NCBI RefSeq assembly: GCF_026241315.1
Contig: NZ_JAPHNA010000001.1
Coordinates: 1-64,000 of the forward strand
DNA from: Campylobacter sp. MIT 21-1684
GTDB taxonomy: Bacteria > Campylobacterota > Campylobacteria > Campylobacterales > Campylobacteraceae
DNA: 64,000 bases
Direction of reading: 5' to 3'
Both the position numbers and the translations under genes were made by a program. Position 1 is the stretch's first letter, and each line of letters starts with the position of its first letter. Positions 18,390-28,586 of this stretch are shown here, piece by piece. The notes under the pieces were generated by a model, which saw nothing but the letters and a program-made list of their open reading frames with translations, was not told where the DNA came from and ran no database searches.

Positions 18390-19132
18390 TAAAACAATTC
18401 CTTTTTTAAACGTAAAAACTTATACCAAAGCTGTATATTTGTCCCATTTTTAGAATCAACAAAAAGAATATCAGCTCTTGGGTTTAGCTCTTTAACCAAA
18501 GAAGTAGCTTCTTCAAAATTAAAATCAAAATGCTGTGCCACATCAGATTTGGTAATTAAAACAACATCAGCTTTTCGAAACATCACAGGATATTTTTGCG
18601 GCTTATCACTCCCTTCAGTACTAGAAAGTAAAACTACATTTAAATGCTCTCCCAAATCGTAACTCGCAGGACAAACAAGATTGCCAACATTCTCTATAAA
18701 AAGCAAATCACAATCTTTTATATCTAAATGATGCAAAGCTTTATGAATCATAAAAGCATCTAAATGACAGCTTTGTCCTGTTGTGATTTGATACGCTTTA
18801 GCTCCCGCTTGTCGTATCCTCTTTTCATCATTGTTTGTTTCTAAATCTCCCTCAATCACGGCAATATTCAATTCGTTTTTTAAAGCTTTGATAGTCGCTT
18901 CAAGCAAAGTTGTTTTACCACTTCCGGGTGAGCTCATAAGATTGATACAAAGGACTTTAGCCTCATTAAAATGTTTTCTATTGTGAGCTGCTTGATGTTC
19001 ATTTTTACTCAAAATCGTACTTAAAACTTCAAGAGTTTTTTTCTCTTTAAAACTAGGATTATCATACATATGGTGCTTATTGTCATAGTCGTGAGTATGT
19101 GAGTTTATGGAACAGCCACAATCTTTACACAT
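18389..19132 (-). CDS. hypB: Hydrogenase nickel-incorporation GTPase HypB
   Basis: GTPase of 247 aa that hands nickel from HypA to the hydrogenase precursor. The N-terminus has CxxCxC (Cys2, Cys5, Cys7), a high-affinity metal site, followed by a short His-rich stretch (HTHDYDNKHH). The P-loop SSPGSGKTT spans about 67-75 and the rest is a SIMIBI G domain. The next gene hypC begins at its last base. The 37-bp gap to hypF holds a Shine-Dalgarno. Confidence 0.96.
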   Translation of the reverse strand: MCKDCGCSINSHTHDYDNKHHMYDNPSFKEKKTLEVLSTILSKNEHQAAHNRKHFNEAKVLCINLMSSPGSGKTTLLEATIKALKNELNIAVIEGDLETNNDEKRIRQAGAKAYQITTGQSCHLDAFMIHKALHHLDIKDCDLLFIENVGNLVCPASYDLGEHLNVVLLSSTEGSDKPQKYPVMFRKADVVLITKSDVAQHFDFNFEEATSLVKELNPRADILFVDSKNGTNIQLWYKFLRLKKELF

Positions 19133-19169
19133 TATAACTCCTTTATTTTTGTTTCTATTATAAATTATA

Positions 19170-21389
19170 TTACTTTAAAAATTGATGAGTTTGATTTTTC
19201 TCTAGCAAAGTTAAAAAATGCGCCATTTGTCCTAAGGCGATAGAGCTATCATTACAAGGAAACTTTAAAGGCACATAAAAATTGAAATTTTTACGTTGTA
19301 AAATTTCAAGCAAGGTTTTATTTTGAAACACTCCTCCACTTAAGACAACTTTTAAATCATACTCTTTACTCAAACGCACAATCAAATCAGCCAAACCATT
19401 TAATAAACCTGTTGCTGCTTTTCTTTTATCGTGTTTTAAAGCTCCTTGTATTAATTCTTTAAAAGAAATTTTTCCATTTTCAAAAGGCAAATCATAAGAG
19501 AAATGCAGTTTAGAATCATAAAAACTTTCACACATTAAACCAATTTGTGCCTCATAAGAAAGTTTTGAAACTCCAAAAACTAAAGCCCCAAAAGCGTCGA
19601 TAATACGGCCAAGTGAGCTGGTTGTGAGTGAAGAATTTTGATAAATTAGTGAAAGATTCTTTAATTTTACATTTGGAATGGTAGCAAAAAAACTCTCAGC
19701 TTCATTTTCCAAACCATAATGCCAAAGAACACTCAAGGCAAGATTTTGTAAATTTGCAATATCACTATTAATAAGTTTAAAATATTCAAAATGTCCTATC
19801 CTTTGGTAAGAATTCAAATCGCCAATAAAAAGTTCTCCTCCCCAAATTTTTCCATCATCTCCATATCCTGTACCATCAAAGATAAAACCAAGTGCTTTTT
19901 CTGTAATACCATACTCAAATAAAGCAGCACAAAAATGAGCATAATGATGAGAAATTGCATACTTTCTTTTAGCTTTGTTTTGCTTTGTATAGAAAAAATG
20001 TGGATGTTTATCACACAAAAGCACTTCAAAGTCAAGTTCGTAAGTGCGTTGAAAAAATTCAAGTAGAGTAAAAAATCTCTCATTTACATCAACACTTTTC
20101 ATATTGCCTATATAAGGTGAAAGAAGGAGTTTATTATGAAAAAGAAGAGCAAACTGATTTTTAAGTTCAGAACCTAATGCTAAAACGTTTATACTCGTAT
20201 CTATTTTGTCTTTAAGGTCTATATAGCAAGGATTTAAGCCCCTAGAAGTACGCAAAAACATTGTTTGTGTGCCGACAACTTGAGCGATACTATCATCACT
20301 TGAATGAAGTATCTCTCTTTCGTAGCTAAGATAGAAATCAAACACTCCACAAAGCTTCTCACACAAATCTTGCTCTTTATAAATAATGCTTTCACCACTT
20401 AAATTAGCACTCGTTGCTACAAGCACACCTTGAAAATACTCAAAAAGCAGCAGATGAAAAGGAGTGTAAGCAAGCATAATACCTATTTTATTCATATGAG
20501 GTGCAAGCAAAGGGAAAGATTTTTTAGCTTGTAAAAGTACAATAGGAGCAAGCTGGCTTTGCAAGAGATCTGCTTCAGTCTCATTAATACAAGCAAGTTC
20601 TTGTGCGCTTTTTAAATGTGGGCACATTAAAGCAAAAGGTTTTAAAGGTCGGTTTTTTCTTAATCTTAATTCGCTCACAGCTTTAGAATTAAAAGCATCA
20701 CACATCAAATGAAAACCACCCATTCCTTTGATTGCTATGATCTTGCCTTGCCTTAAAAATTCTGCTGTTTTCTTAAAAGCTTCTGTTGAACTTGCAAGAA
20801 TTGTACCTGTTACATCTTTTAAGTATGTATGAATTTCGCATTTTGGACAAGAAATTGGTTGGGCGTGAAAACGTCTGCTTGAAGGATTTTCAAATTCACT
20901 TTTACAAAATTCACACATAATAAATTTGTCCATACTTGTATTTTTTCTGTCATAAGGCAAAGTTCTTATAAAAGAAAATCTTGGACCACACAGCGTACAA
21001 GTAATAAAAGGATAAAGATGTCTTAAATCTTGCGCAGAGTAAAATTCCTTTTTACATTCAGAACAAATACCAAAATCACTTAATAAAGGTGCTGATTTTA
21101 AATTATACTTTGAAGGAGTAATACAAAAATCATCATAAATCTTAGTTTGAGTTTGATGTATTTGAATTGAATCAATCCTTGCAAGATATGGTAAATCTGC
21201 CTTTAAAAGTGCAATAAATTCTTCACATTTTTCAAGCCCGCAGCACAATAAAACAACAACGCCAAAACCATCATTATAAACTTCGCCTTTAAGATTCAAA
21301 CGTTGAGCAACTGTATAAACAAAGGGACGAAAACCAACCCCTTGAACAAGTCCTGAAATTTCGAGTCTAAATCCTAAGTGCGACATCAC
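19170..21389 (-). CDS. hypF: Carbamoyltransferase HypF
   Basis: Makes the CN ligand precursor by transferring a carbamoyl group from carbamoyl phosphate to HypE. The 739-aa product has, in order, an acylphosphatase domain (GLVQGVGFRPFVY, near 14-26), four CxxC pairs forming two zinc fingers (CSEC, CTLC, CEFC, CPKC), a YrdC/Sua5-like domain, and a Kae1-like C-terminal domain with HHYAH and LSGGVFQNK. Its first codons overlap the end of the HydE-like gene by 23 bp. All key motifs are present. Confidence 0.96.
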   Translation of the reverse strand: MMSHLGFRLEISGLVQGVGFRPFVYTVAQRLNLKGEVYNDGFGVVVLLCCGLEKCEEFIALLKADLPYLARIDSIQIHQTQTKIYDDFCITPSKYNLKSAPLLSDFGICSECKKEFYSAQDLRHLYPFITCTLCGPRFSFIRTLPYDRKNTSMDKFIMCEFCKSEFENPSSRRFHAQPISCPKCEIHTYLKDVTGTILASSTEAFKKTAEFLRQGKIIAIKGMGGFHLMCDAFNSKAVSELRLRKNRPLKPFALMCPHLKSAQELACINETEADLLQSQLAPIVLLQAKKSFPLLAPHMNKIGIMLAYTPFHLLLFEYFQGVLVATSANLSGESIIYKEQDLCEKLCGVFDFYLSYEREILHSSDDSIAQVVGTQTMFLRTSRGLNPCYIDLKDKIDTSINVLALGSELKNQFALLFHNKLLLSPYIGNMKSVDVNERFFTLLEFFQRTYELDFEVLLCDKHPHFFYTKQNKAKRKYAISHHYAHFCAALFEYGITEKALGFIFDGTGYGDDGKIWGGELFIGDLNSYQRIGHFEYFKLINSDIANLQNLALSVLWHYGLENEAESFFATIPNVKLKNLSLIYQNSSLTTSSLGRIIDAFGALVFGVSKLSYEAQIGLMCESFYDSKLHFSYDLPFENGKISFKELIQGALKHDKRKAATGLLNGLADLIVRLSKEYDLKVVLSGGVFQNKTLLEILQRKNFNFYVPLKFPCNDSSIALGQMAHFLTLLEKNQTHQFLK

Positions 21390-22902
21390 TAAGCTTGCAG
21401 TCTTTAAGGTGTTTGAGAGTATTTTTTAATAAGGCTTTATTTTCGAACAAAGATCCGCTAATAACAGCGATCTGCGCCTGTTTCTTTTCACGCAAATCAT
21501 CATACAAATCACGTAAAAAATACGCCAAACTTTCAAGTGCTCCATAAGCAATATTGACACTTTCAACGCCTGCTAACATAAAACTCATCGCTGAACGTAA
21601 AGTACGAGTGTAATCAAATTCTTTCTGCTCATTTAAACGATAGTCAATTTTTACCCCACGTGGAAGTTTAGCACTTTGTGCAAGTTCTAAAAGTTCTACT
21701 CCAGCCTTATGAAAATCCTCATCTAAATTCAAAATCCGACCGAGTATGCACAAGAGAGAAAAAAAATTGGCTTTGCAATCAAATTTTTCATCTAAAAGAG
21801 GAAATTCTTTAGAAAAATTTTGCAAAAGTTTTGCAGCAGTTTTATCTTTTCTCATATCTTCATAGAATTCTTGCGCACTTTGAGGCAAAGTAAGTTTTAA
21901 AATATTAAGCTCTTTTCCAACAAGCAAAATATCATCATATTCTTTGCTAAGTTCTAAGATAAAAGCCTCCTCTTTGAAACGCGAAATCAGATAAGAAAGT
22001 CGGGACATATTTTTGTCTTCTTTTGAAAAAAGAAGTGTTCTTGCCCTCTCATTGATAAATTCAAAACCTTCAAGTACAACAATATTGTTTTCAAAACTAA
22101 AAAGTTCAAAGTCCTTTTGAAATTCACAAAGTTTTTTAACACTAAGAAATTTATATCCTTGTTGCCAAAGCTTTAAACACAAAGCAAAAGTAAATAAATC
22201 TTCTGCAAGCTTAATCTTAAATTCATTAAACATAAGATTATGATTTTTACGAAATATCGCGTTAAAACGTAGTCTTATTAATGGTTTTTCAAGACTTGCA
22301 AGCAGTTTAAGATTCTCATTAGAACATACAAAAACAGAAGCAATAGCTTTCATATCACAGGGAAGTAAAAAATCACATTCAAAATGAATATTATTAAGAT
22401 TAAAAATATGAAATTCATAAACTCCTTTATGATTTTTAATCCAAATTTTTTGTCCATTTTTAATGAGTGTATCAACTTGTTCTAAAAGAGAGAAAAAATT
22501 ATCTTTGTCAATTTTGATAAATGTGTCTTTATCAAATGAAATTTCAAGTTCACAAAAAACGCTCCATTCATTTTCTTGTAATTGATTGTTTTGGAGATAA
22601 TTTTGAGAATTTAAGTAGGTAAGATAGCGGAATTTTTCATTGTGAATTTCTGTTGTAACAGCTTCTGACAAGCCAAATTTTTCAACCGCTTTTACATCAA
22701 ATTTCCGTAAAAAAACACTATTACTAATACCATTTAAGCTCTCACAAAAAGCTTCTAAGATTTCAGGTTCTGCTTGAATTTGAAAAATTATCTTTTCGTC
22801 ATTTCGGCTTAAACAGTATTCATAGCCTTTTGCATAAAAGTGTAAAAGATGTTCAAAAATATTATTATCAGCAATGTACTCAAAATGAAATTCTAAAATC
22901 AA
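21367..22902 (-). CDS. hydE: HydE-like protein, distant HypF relative
   Basis: A 511-aa protein whose last 120 residues resemble the end of the HypF Kae1-like domain: AVISGSLFENKALLKNTL is the counterpart of VVLSGGVFQNKTLLE in the neighbouring HypF. It lacks the acylphosphatase motif, the CxxC pairs and the HHxAH metal motif. Length and relationship fit HydE of Wolinella and Helicobacter, needed there for hydrogenase activity by an unknown mechanism. In those genera hydE follows the structural hydABCD genes, whereas here it is the first gene of the hyp operon and overlaps hypF. The name is given by resemblance; the N-terminal 350 residues show no motif I know. Confidence 0.6.
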   Translation of the reverse strand: MILEFHFEYIADNNIFEHLLHFYAKGYEYCLSRNDEKIIFQIQAEPEILEAFCESLNGISNSVFLRKFDVKAVEKFGLSEAVTTEIHNEKFRYLTYLNSQNYLQNNQLQENEWSVFCELEISFDKDTFIKIDKDNFFSLLEQVDTLIKNGQKIWIKNHKGVYEFHIFNLNNIHFECDFLLPCDMKAIASVFVCSNENLKLLASLEKPLIRLRFNAIFRKNHNLMFNEFKIKLAEDLFTFALCLKLWQQGYKFLSVKKLCEFQKDFELFSFENNIVVLEGFEFINERARTLLFSKEDKNMSRLSYLISRFKEEAFILELSKEYDDILLVGKELNILKLTLPQSAQEFYEDMRKDKTAAKLLQNFSKEFPLLDEKFDCKANFFSLLCILGRILNLDEDFHKAGVELLELAQSAKLPRGVKIDYRLNEQKEFDYTRTLRSAMSFMLAGVESVNIAYGALESLAYFLRDLYDDLREKKQAQIAVISGSLFENKALLKNTLKHLKDCKLSDVALRI

Positions 22903-22964
22903 AATTTTTTCCTTACATAAAACTAAAAACTACAACTATACCATTTTTTCAATCAAAAACAAAA

Positions 22965-23612
22965 CTAGAATTCTTTCTCTCTCTGTCTAAAATCACTCAT
23001 AAAACCCTCTATAAATTGATAGAATTCTTTACTATGATTTGCATATTTAAGGTGAGCAAGTTCGTGTAGAATAACATATTCAATGGCTTGCAAGCTTTTT
23101 TCAAGCAATCTGATATTAAGATTAATGTATGCTTTCTTTACATTACACGACCCCCAACGCGTTCTCATTTTTTTAATGCTCAAATGTGTAAAACAAAGTC
23201 CGGTGCGCATACTCCATTTTTTTAAATAAAAACCAAAAATAATGCGAGCATTCATCTTTAAAAATCGCTCTAAGCATTCTTTAGAAGTACTCTGTAAAGA
23301 ATTTTTATACCAACGAGTTTTGCAAAAATTTGCATCAATAATTACATTGTATTTTTTTCCTAGAAAATACATTTCATTCTCTTGTTTTCTTGCTTGTATA
23401 TTTTGATAATTTTGCCAAATTTTCTCCATCCAAGCTGTATTCTTTGTTAAAAAAGCAAACACTTTTTCTTGACTGCAATTTTTTGGAATATTAAGATGAA
23501 ATTCTCCTTCTTCATTCAATTTTAAAAGCAAATTTTTTACAGACTTTCTTTGATAGAAAATTTCCCACTGAAAAAATTGCAACACTCCTGCACTAATCTT
23601 TTGCTTTGCCAT
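22965..23612 (-). CDS. YgjP-family (SprT/M48-like) metallopeptidase
   Basis: A 215-aa protein of the YgjP/DUF45 family. It has TRWGSC at 151-156, a short run of polar residues, then the zinc-binding HELAH at 183-187 with the third ligand His193 (ANHS). This is the standard arrangement of the family, whose substrates are unknown. It lies upstream of the HydE-like gene on the same strand with 62 bp between. No link to hydrogenase is evident. The region 23613-23802 upstream contains no gene, only AT-rich DNA and weak inverted repeats (GGCATT/AATGCC). Confidence 0.88.
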   Translation of the reverse strand: MAKQKISAGVLQFFQWEIFYQRKSVKNLLLKLNEEGEFHLNIPKNCSQEKVFAFLTKNTAWMEKIWQNYQNIQARKQENEMYFLGKKYNVIIDANFCKTRWYKNSLQSTSKECLERFLKMNARIIFGFYLKKWSMRTGLCFTHLSIKKMRTRWGSCNVKKAYINLNIRLLEKSLQAIEYVILHELAHLKYANHSKEFYQFIEGFMSDFRQREKEF

Positions 23613-23802
23613 TTTCGCTCTTTATAAAACCAAACTCATTCAAACATAAGCTAATCGTAGAATTTTAAATTTTATTGCACACAAAATAATGAGTATGCCT
23701 ATAAAATTCTTTAAAAGAATCTTGATACTATAAAGCATTATAAATACATTCTCTATGGGCATTGAAAATCATTTAATGCCAAATTTTCAACATATAAATC
23801 TT

Positions 23803-25086
23803 TTAATAAATTCCAAAATTTGCTAAAAGTATTCCTACTGCCAATGCCAAAATAGGAATAATAACCGCAACAACACAAATATCTAAATAACTTTTTTTGT
23901 GCGTCATAGCAGTGATAGCAAGTAAGGTTAAAACCGCTCCATTATGAGGCAAGGCATCAAGTCCTCCTGAAGAAATAGAAGCTACTCTATGAAAAAGCTC
24001 TAAAGGAATGTTTTCTTTTAGAGCAATTTCTTTGTATTTTTCGCTTAAAGCCTGTAAGGCTATACCCATACCACCAGAAGCTGATCCTGTCGCGCCTGCT
24101 AGTAAATTTACAGCAACAGCTTCAGAAATCAAAGGGCTACCTTTAATACTTAGTAAATCAGTCAAAGTTTTAAAATCCGGAACATTTTTTACAACAGAAC
24201 CAAAACCTACTGCTGCACTTGTGTTGATAATCGCTATAATAGAACTTTGCGCACCTGCATTAATAGCAGTGATAAAATGCTTATATCTAGTTATATTTAA
24301 CAAAAGAATTAAAATAATGCCACAAATCAAAGCCGTAACAATCTCAAAAGAAAAAATATTTAAAAGCAAAACCACACATATTAATGGTAGCAAAGAAAGG
24401 ATAAAATATGGCACTTTAGTATTGTCTAAGGGCATATTATGCTTTTCATCAGGATCATCATAAACATAGCCTAAATTTCGCAAAGAATTTTCTCTCAATT
24501 TAAGATAAAAATAGCCCCCAACAAACATAATAACAGAGGCCACCAAACCCATAATCGGTGCTGCTAGGGCGGTAGTGTCAAAGTATTTAATAGGAATAAG
24601 ATTTTGAATTTGGGGACTTCCCGGAAGTGCTGTCATAGTGAAAGTAAAAGCTCCTAAGGCAATTGTAGCAGGGATAAGCCGCCTTGTAATATTCGCTTTT
24701 TTAAACAAAGATAAAGCTAAGGGATACACGGCAAATACAACAACAAATAAACTCACTCCTCCATAAGTCAAAACAGCAGCTGAAAGAATAACACCCAAAA
24801 TCGCCCTTTTTTCACCGAGTATTTTTCCTAAAGCCAAAGAAACCGAACTTGCCATATGTGTTATTTCCATAAGCTTTCCAAAAATAGCACCTAGCATAAA
24901 AACAGGAAACCAATCTTTTGCAAAATCCACAAAACCACTCATATATACATTGGTATAAGCATCAAAAAGATCAAGCCCACCACTAATCGCAACCACACCG
25001 GCAGCAATAGGAGCTACCCAAATGATAGACCAACCAAGATACGCTAAAACCATTAAAGAAATTAAACCTAAAAAAATTCCTATCAT
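23803..25086 (-). CDS. GntP-family permease, probably for 3-hydroxybutyrate
   Basis: Membrane protein of 427 aa with about 12 segments and the GntP-type blocks GGLDLFDAYTN, GYVxxGSASGGMG-like ATGSASGGMGIALQ and SISSGGLDALPHNGAVLTLL. The family carries gluconate and related hydroxy acids, and members next to bdh genes import D-3-hydroxybutyrate. It is the last gene of the six-gene operon, 9 bp after the dehydrogenase gene, so 3-hydroxybutyrate is the likely cargo. Substrate is inferred from context. Confidence 0.82.
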   Translation of the reverse strand: MIGIFLGLISLMVLAYLGWSIIWVAPIAAGVVAISGGLDLFDAYTNVYMSGFVDFAKDWFPVFMLGAIFGKLMEITHMASSVSLALGKILGEKRAILGVILSAAVLTYGGVSLFVVVFAVYPLALSLFKKANITRRLIPATIALGAFTFTMTALPGSPQIQNLIPIKYFDTTALAAPIMGLVASVIMFVGGYFYLKLRENSLRNLGYVYDDPDEKHNMPLDNTKVPYFILSLLPLICVVLLLNIFSFEIVTALICGIILILLLNITRYKHFITAINAGAQSSIIAIINTSAAVGFGSVVKNVPDFKTLTDLLSIKGSPLISEAVAVNLLAGATGSASGGMGIALQALSEKYKEIALKENIPLELFHRVASISSGGLDALPHNGAVLTLLAITAMTHKKSYLDICVVAVIIPILALAVGILLANFGIY

Positions 25087-25095
25087 ATCAAACTC

Positions 25096-25869
25096 TCACT
25101 GCGCTGTATATCCGGCGTCAATAACCATATTTTGTCCGGTAATATTCTTAGCTGAATTTGAAGCTAAAAATAAAGCTAAAGAAGCAATATCATCAATATC
25201 AACAAGCTGTTTTTGCGGTATCAAAGGATAAAGCACCTCATCCAAAACCTTTTCCACGCTTACGCCTCTAGTTCTAGCTAGATCTTGCATTTGTCCCCTT
25301 ACTAAGGGAGTATCAACATAACCAGGACAAATAGCATTTGCTGTAATACCAAAAGTAGCACATTCTAAAGCGGTTACCTTAGTAAGACCTATGAGTCCGT
25401 GTTTAGCACTATTATAAGCCGCCTTTCCTGCAAAACCTATAAGCCCATTTATAGAACTCATATTAATAATGCGTCCAAATTGTTGTTTTTTCATTATTGG
25501 CAACACATATTTTGTACTGATAAAAGCACCTACAAGCATAATAGAAAGCATTTGCTCAAATTTACTCACAGGAAATTCCTCAATAGGAGCTACAAATTGC
25601 AAACCTGCATTATTAATAAACACATCAATACGACCAAAGGTATTTGTTGTTTTTTCTATTAAATTTTTTACTTGTTCTTCCTTGCCAACATCACAAGTTA
25701 GAGTTAAAATTTCAGATTTTAAATCAGATGAAATTGAATTTTTTATATTATTTAAAGCTTCTTGATTTAAATCAGAAAAAACAACCTTATAATTTTCTTG
25801 CAAAAATTTTTGAGCTATACTCAAGCCTATTCCACTAGCACTACCTGTTACGATAACAACTTTTTTCAT
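25096..25869 (-). CDS. bdhA: D-3-hydroxybutyrate dehydrogenase
   Basis: Short-chain dehydrogenase of 257 aa that interconverts D-3-hydroxybutyrate and acetoacetate with NAD. The Rossmann motif TGSASGIG is at 8-15, NNAG at 86-89, and the catalytic Tyr152-x3-Lys156 in AYNSAKHG. The C-terminal segment NAICPGYVDTPLVRGQM is typical of bdh enzymes. Position between the fatty-acid transporter and the GntP permease, and with acetoacetate CoA-transferase upstream, supports this substrate over other SDR activities. Confidence 0.9.
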   Translation of the reverse strand: MKKVVIVTGSASGIGLSIAQKFLQENYKVVFSDLNQEALNNIKNSISSDLKSEILTLTCDVGKEEQVKNLIEKTTNTFGRIDVFINNAGLQFVAPIEEFPVSKFEQMLSIMLVGAFISTKYVLPIMKKQQFGRIINMSSINGLIGFAGKAAYNSAKHGLIGLTKVTALECATFGITANAICPGYVDTPLVRGQMQDLARTRGVSVEKVLDEVLYPLIPQKQLVDIDDIASLALFLASNSAKNITGQNMVIDAGYTAQ

Positions 25870-25879
25870 ATTCTAATCC

Positions 25880-27244
25880 TTATACCAAAAATAAAAAGCC
25901 CAAAGATACGACTATGCCAACAAAAAGTAAGGTTATCACACAATAACCCATAATATCTTTTGCACCAAGACCGGCAATAGCAAGCGCAGGTAAAGCCCAA
26001 AAAGGCTGTATCATATTAGTCCAAGCATCGCCCCAAGCGATAGCCATAGCTACTACACTAGGTGAAACACCTAATTTTATTCCAGCAGGAAGCATTATAG
26101 GAGCTTGCACAGCCCATTGACCACCTCCTGAAGGAACAAAAATATTGACTAATCCAGCACTTAAAAAAGTGAGTATTGGAAAAGTATCGTGAGTAGCAAT
26201 ACTTGCAAAAGCTTGTGAGAGCATACTTGCAAAAGAAGCACCGCCATCGCTTGTCCCAGTCATCATACCCATAATACCAGCATAAAATGGAAATTGAAGC
26301 AAGATTCCAGCGGCTGATTTTGCAGAATGATTTATAGCCTTTACATAAGCAACAGGCGTTTTATGAAGTAAAATTCCAAGAAATAAAAAGATCATATTGA
26401 CTATATTTAAATTTAAAGAACCACCTTGTGAAAAATAATAAATCAAATACACCAAACCGGGAACAGCTATGATAATGCTTACCAAAACACTATTTTCTAA
26501 AAAATGAGCTAAGGTTTTATCTTTGTTGTGATTGATAAGCTCAATATCTTGTTCTTCCAAATTTAAAAGCTTAGAGTCAATTCCTATAATTTCTTCTTTT
26601 TTTGGATGAATACAGGCAAGTAAAAAAGGTAAAAAAAGAACTATAATTGCTGTAATGATAAGATTATAAGAAGAAAAAATCGTTTCAGATATAGGTATGG
26701 CTTCGGTTATAACTCCAGCACTTATTTTAGTTAAAGACTCAGAAGCACTTGCAACACTTAAAGGTATAGAACCAGACAAGCCGCCGTGCCAAATTACAAA
26801 ACCAGAATACGCACTTGCTATCAATAAACGGTAATCCACCCCTTTAACATTCTTCGCAATCTCTTTAGCAAAAATAGCACTAATTACAAGTCCAAAACCC
26901 CAATTTATCCAATTAGCAAATAAAGATAAGAAAGTAACCAAAACTATAGCGCTAAAATGTCCATTTGGCAAAGATGAAAGATATTTTAAAAAAGAAGAAA
27001 TAAGTTGAGCACTTGCCAAAGCCTGCCCTAAAACAAGCACCAAAGCCATTTGCATAGAAAAGTCAAGTAAAGACCAAGCTCCATTCCCCCAATTATTGAC
27101 TATAATAAGCGCATCTTGCCCTGTAACAAAATACGTTAACAAAAAAACAAAGAGTGTTAAAATTCCAACCAAAACAAAAGAATCTGGCAGACATTTTGAC
27201 GCTAAAAAAACACAGACTCTTGTTAGTGAATGCAACCAAAACAT
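25880..27244 (-). CDS. atoE: Short-chain fatty-acid/acetoacetate transporter AtoE
   Basis: Polytopic membrane protein of 454 aa of the AtoE short-chain fatty-acid transporter family. Family features are the long hydrophobic helices, WHGGLSGSIPLSVA, FVPSGGGQWAVQAPIM and GDAWTNMIQPFWALP. It lies 9 bp after scoB and 10 bp before bdhA in one operon. In E. coli atoE accompanies atoDA and atoB for growth on acetoacetate and butyrate. Uptake of acetoacetate or butyrate is the expected role. Confidence 0.9.
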   Translation of the reverse strand: MFWLHSLTRVCVFLASKCLPDSFVLVGILTLFVFLLTYFVTGQDALIIVNNWGNGAWSLLDFSMQMALVLVLGQALASAQLISSFLKYLSSLPNGHFSAIVLVTFLSLFANWINWGFGLVISAIFAKEIAKNVKGVDYRLLIASAYSGFVIWHGGLSGSIPLSVASASESLTKISAGVITEAIPISETIFSSYNLIITAIIVLFLPFLLACIHPKKEEIIGIDSKLLNLEEQDIELINHNKDKTLAHFLENSVLVSIIIAVPGLVYLIYYFSQGGSLNLNIVNMIFLFLGILLHKTPVAYVKAINHSAKSAAGILLQFPFYAGIMGMMTGTSDGGASFASMLSQAFASIATHDTFPILTFLSAGLVNIFVPSGGGQWAVQAPIMLPAGIKLGVSPSVVAMAIAWGDAWTNMIQPFWALPALAIAGLGAKDIMGYCVITLLFVGIVVSLGFLFLV

Positions 27245-27253
27245 AAAAAATCC

Positions 27254-27886
27254 TTACAAACACACTTCAAATTCAGCCTCTGTTTTCACCCGAAGTTCTT
27301 CTAAACTCACCTTAGGTTGCAATTCAACAAGTTTCATCTTTCCTTCTTCAAAATCAAAAACACCAAGTTCTGTAATTAAACGATTTACAACAGCCTTACC
27401 TGTTAAAGGAAGTGTGCATTCTTTTTTTAATTTACTCTCTCCAAATTTGTTTGTATGCTCCATAACAACAACTATTCTTCTAGCACCAACAACCAAATCC
27501 ATAGCCCCGCCCATACCTTTAACAAGCTTACCCGGTATCATATAATTTGCCAAATCTCCATTTTGAGATACTTCCATAGCTCCTAAAATAGCTAAATGAA
27601 TATGTCCCCCGCGAATCATAGCAAAGGATTGAGCACTATCAAAAAATGAAGCTCCCTTAACGATAGTAATTGTTTCCTTTCCTGCATTAATCAAATCAGC
27701 ATCTACTTCATTTTCTCTAGGATAAGCACCTATACCCAAAAGACCATTTTCTGATTGCAAAAAAACTTCTAAATTGAAATTTTTAATCTCATCAGCAACT
27801 AAAGTTGGTATGCCTATGCCAAGATTAATATACATTCCATCTTTTACTTCTTTTGCGGCTCTTTTAACAATGAGTTCTTTTGACAT
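27254..27886 (-). CDS. scoB: 3-oxoacid CoA-transferase subunit B
   Basis: Beta subunit of succinyl-CoA:acetoacetate (or acetate:acetoacetate) CoA-transferase, 210 aa. The catalytic glutamate is Glu46 in the conserved SENGLLGIG. It pairs with the alpha subunit encoded 1 bp upstream. The reaction activates acetoacetate to acetoacetyl-CoA at the expense of another acyl-CoA. Whether the CoA donor is succinyl-CoA, as in Helicobacter ScoAB, or acetyl-CoA, as in AtoDA, cannot be read from sequence. Confidence 0.92.
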   Translation of the reverse strand: MSKELIVKRAAKEVKDGMYINLGIGIPTLVADEIKNFNLEVFLQSENGLLGIGAYPRENEVDADLINAGKETITIVKGASFFDSAQSFAMIRGGHIHLAILGAMEVSQNGDLANYMIPGKLVKGMGGAMDLVVGARRIVVVMEHTNKFGESKLKKECTLPLTGKAVVNRLITELGVFDFEEGKMKLVELQPKVSLEELRVKTEAEFEVCL

Positions 27887-27887
27887 A

Positions 27888-28577
27888 CTATTCCTTTCTT
27901 GTGATAATTTTTTCTATTCTTTTTTCGTATTTAGCACCCTTATAGACAAAATCTACATAAATTCCGCTCAAATGCACACTATCAGGTTCAATTTCATCAA
28001 CTATTTCTTCAACCTCTGCGATAGTTATTTTTGCAGCACTCGCACACAAAGGATTAAAATTTCGTGCTGTTTTATTAAAAACTAAATTTCCGTATTTATC
28101 AGCCTTTTGAGCTTTAACCAAACCAAAGTCCCCTGTAATTGCCTGTTCTAAAATGTATATTTTCCCATTAAATTCTTTATGTTCTTTCCCTTGTGCAACT
28201 AAAGTTCCTACTCCTGTTTGAGTATAAAAACCAGCTATTCCAGCACCACCTGCTCTTAACTGCTCTGCCAAAGTGCCTTGCGGAGTCAAAATTACTTCTA
28301 ATTCGCCATTAATAAATTGCTGTTCAAAAGTTTTATTTTCACCAACATAAGAAGCGATGATTTTCTTAATCTGTTTATTTTGAAGTAAAATTCCTAAACC
28401 ACAATCGTCAATACCGCAATTATTGCTTACAATAGTAAGATTTTTTACACCTAAATCCTTAAGCTTAGAGATAGCAAATTCAGGTATGCCACACAAGCCA
28501 AAACCACCAACTAAGATCGTTGCTCCGTCTTTTAGATCCGCAAAAGCCACATTTAAATCTGTAATAATTTTATTCAT
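27888..28577 (-). CDS. scoA: 3-oxoacid CoA-transferase subunit A
   Basis: Alpha subunit of the CoA-transferase, 229 aa, with the glycine-rich [10 protein letters not shown] motif near residue 24 and [11 protein letters not shown] further on. It is separated from atoB by 9 bp and from scoB by 1 bp. Complete. Confidence 0.92.
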   Translation of the reverse strand: MNKIITDLNVAFADLKDGATILVGGFGLCGIPEFAISKLKDLGVKNLTIVSNNCGIDDCGLGILLQNKQIKKIIASYVGENKTFEQQFINGELEVILTPQGTLAEQLRAGGAGIAGFYTQTGVGTLVAQGKEHKEFNGKIYILEQAITGDFGLVKAQKADKYGNLVFNKTARNFNPLCASAAKITIAEVEEIVDEIEPDSVHLSGIYVDFVYKGAKYEKRIEKIITRKE

Positions 28578-28586
28578 TTTCTAATC

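Noticed and set aside
24008-24463. A 151-codon open frame antisense to the GntP permease gene
   Set aside because: No Shine-Dalgarno or family motif; it mirrors the codon pattern of the permease on the other strand. The same applies to other antisense frames at 27096-27545, 28900-29304, 53276-53749 and 12720-13022.
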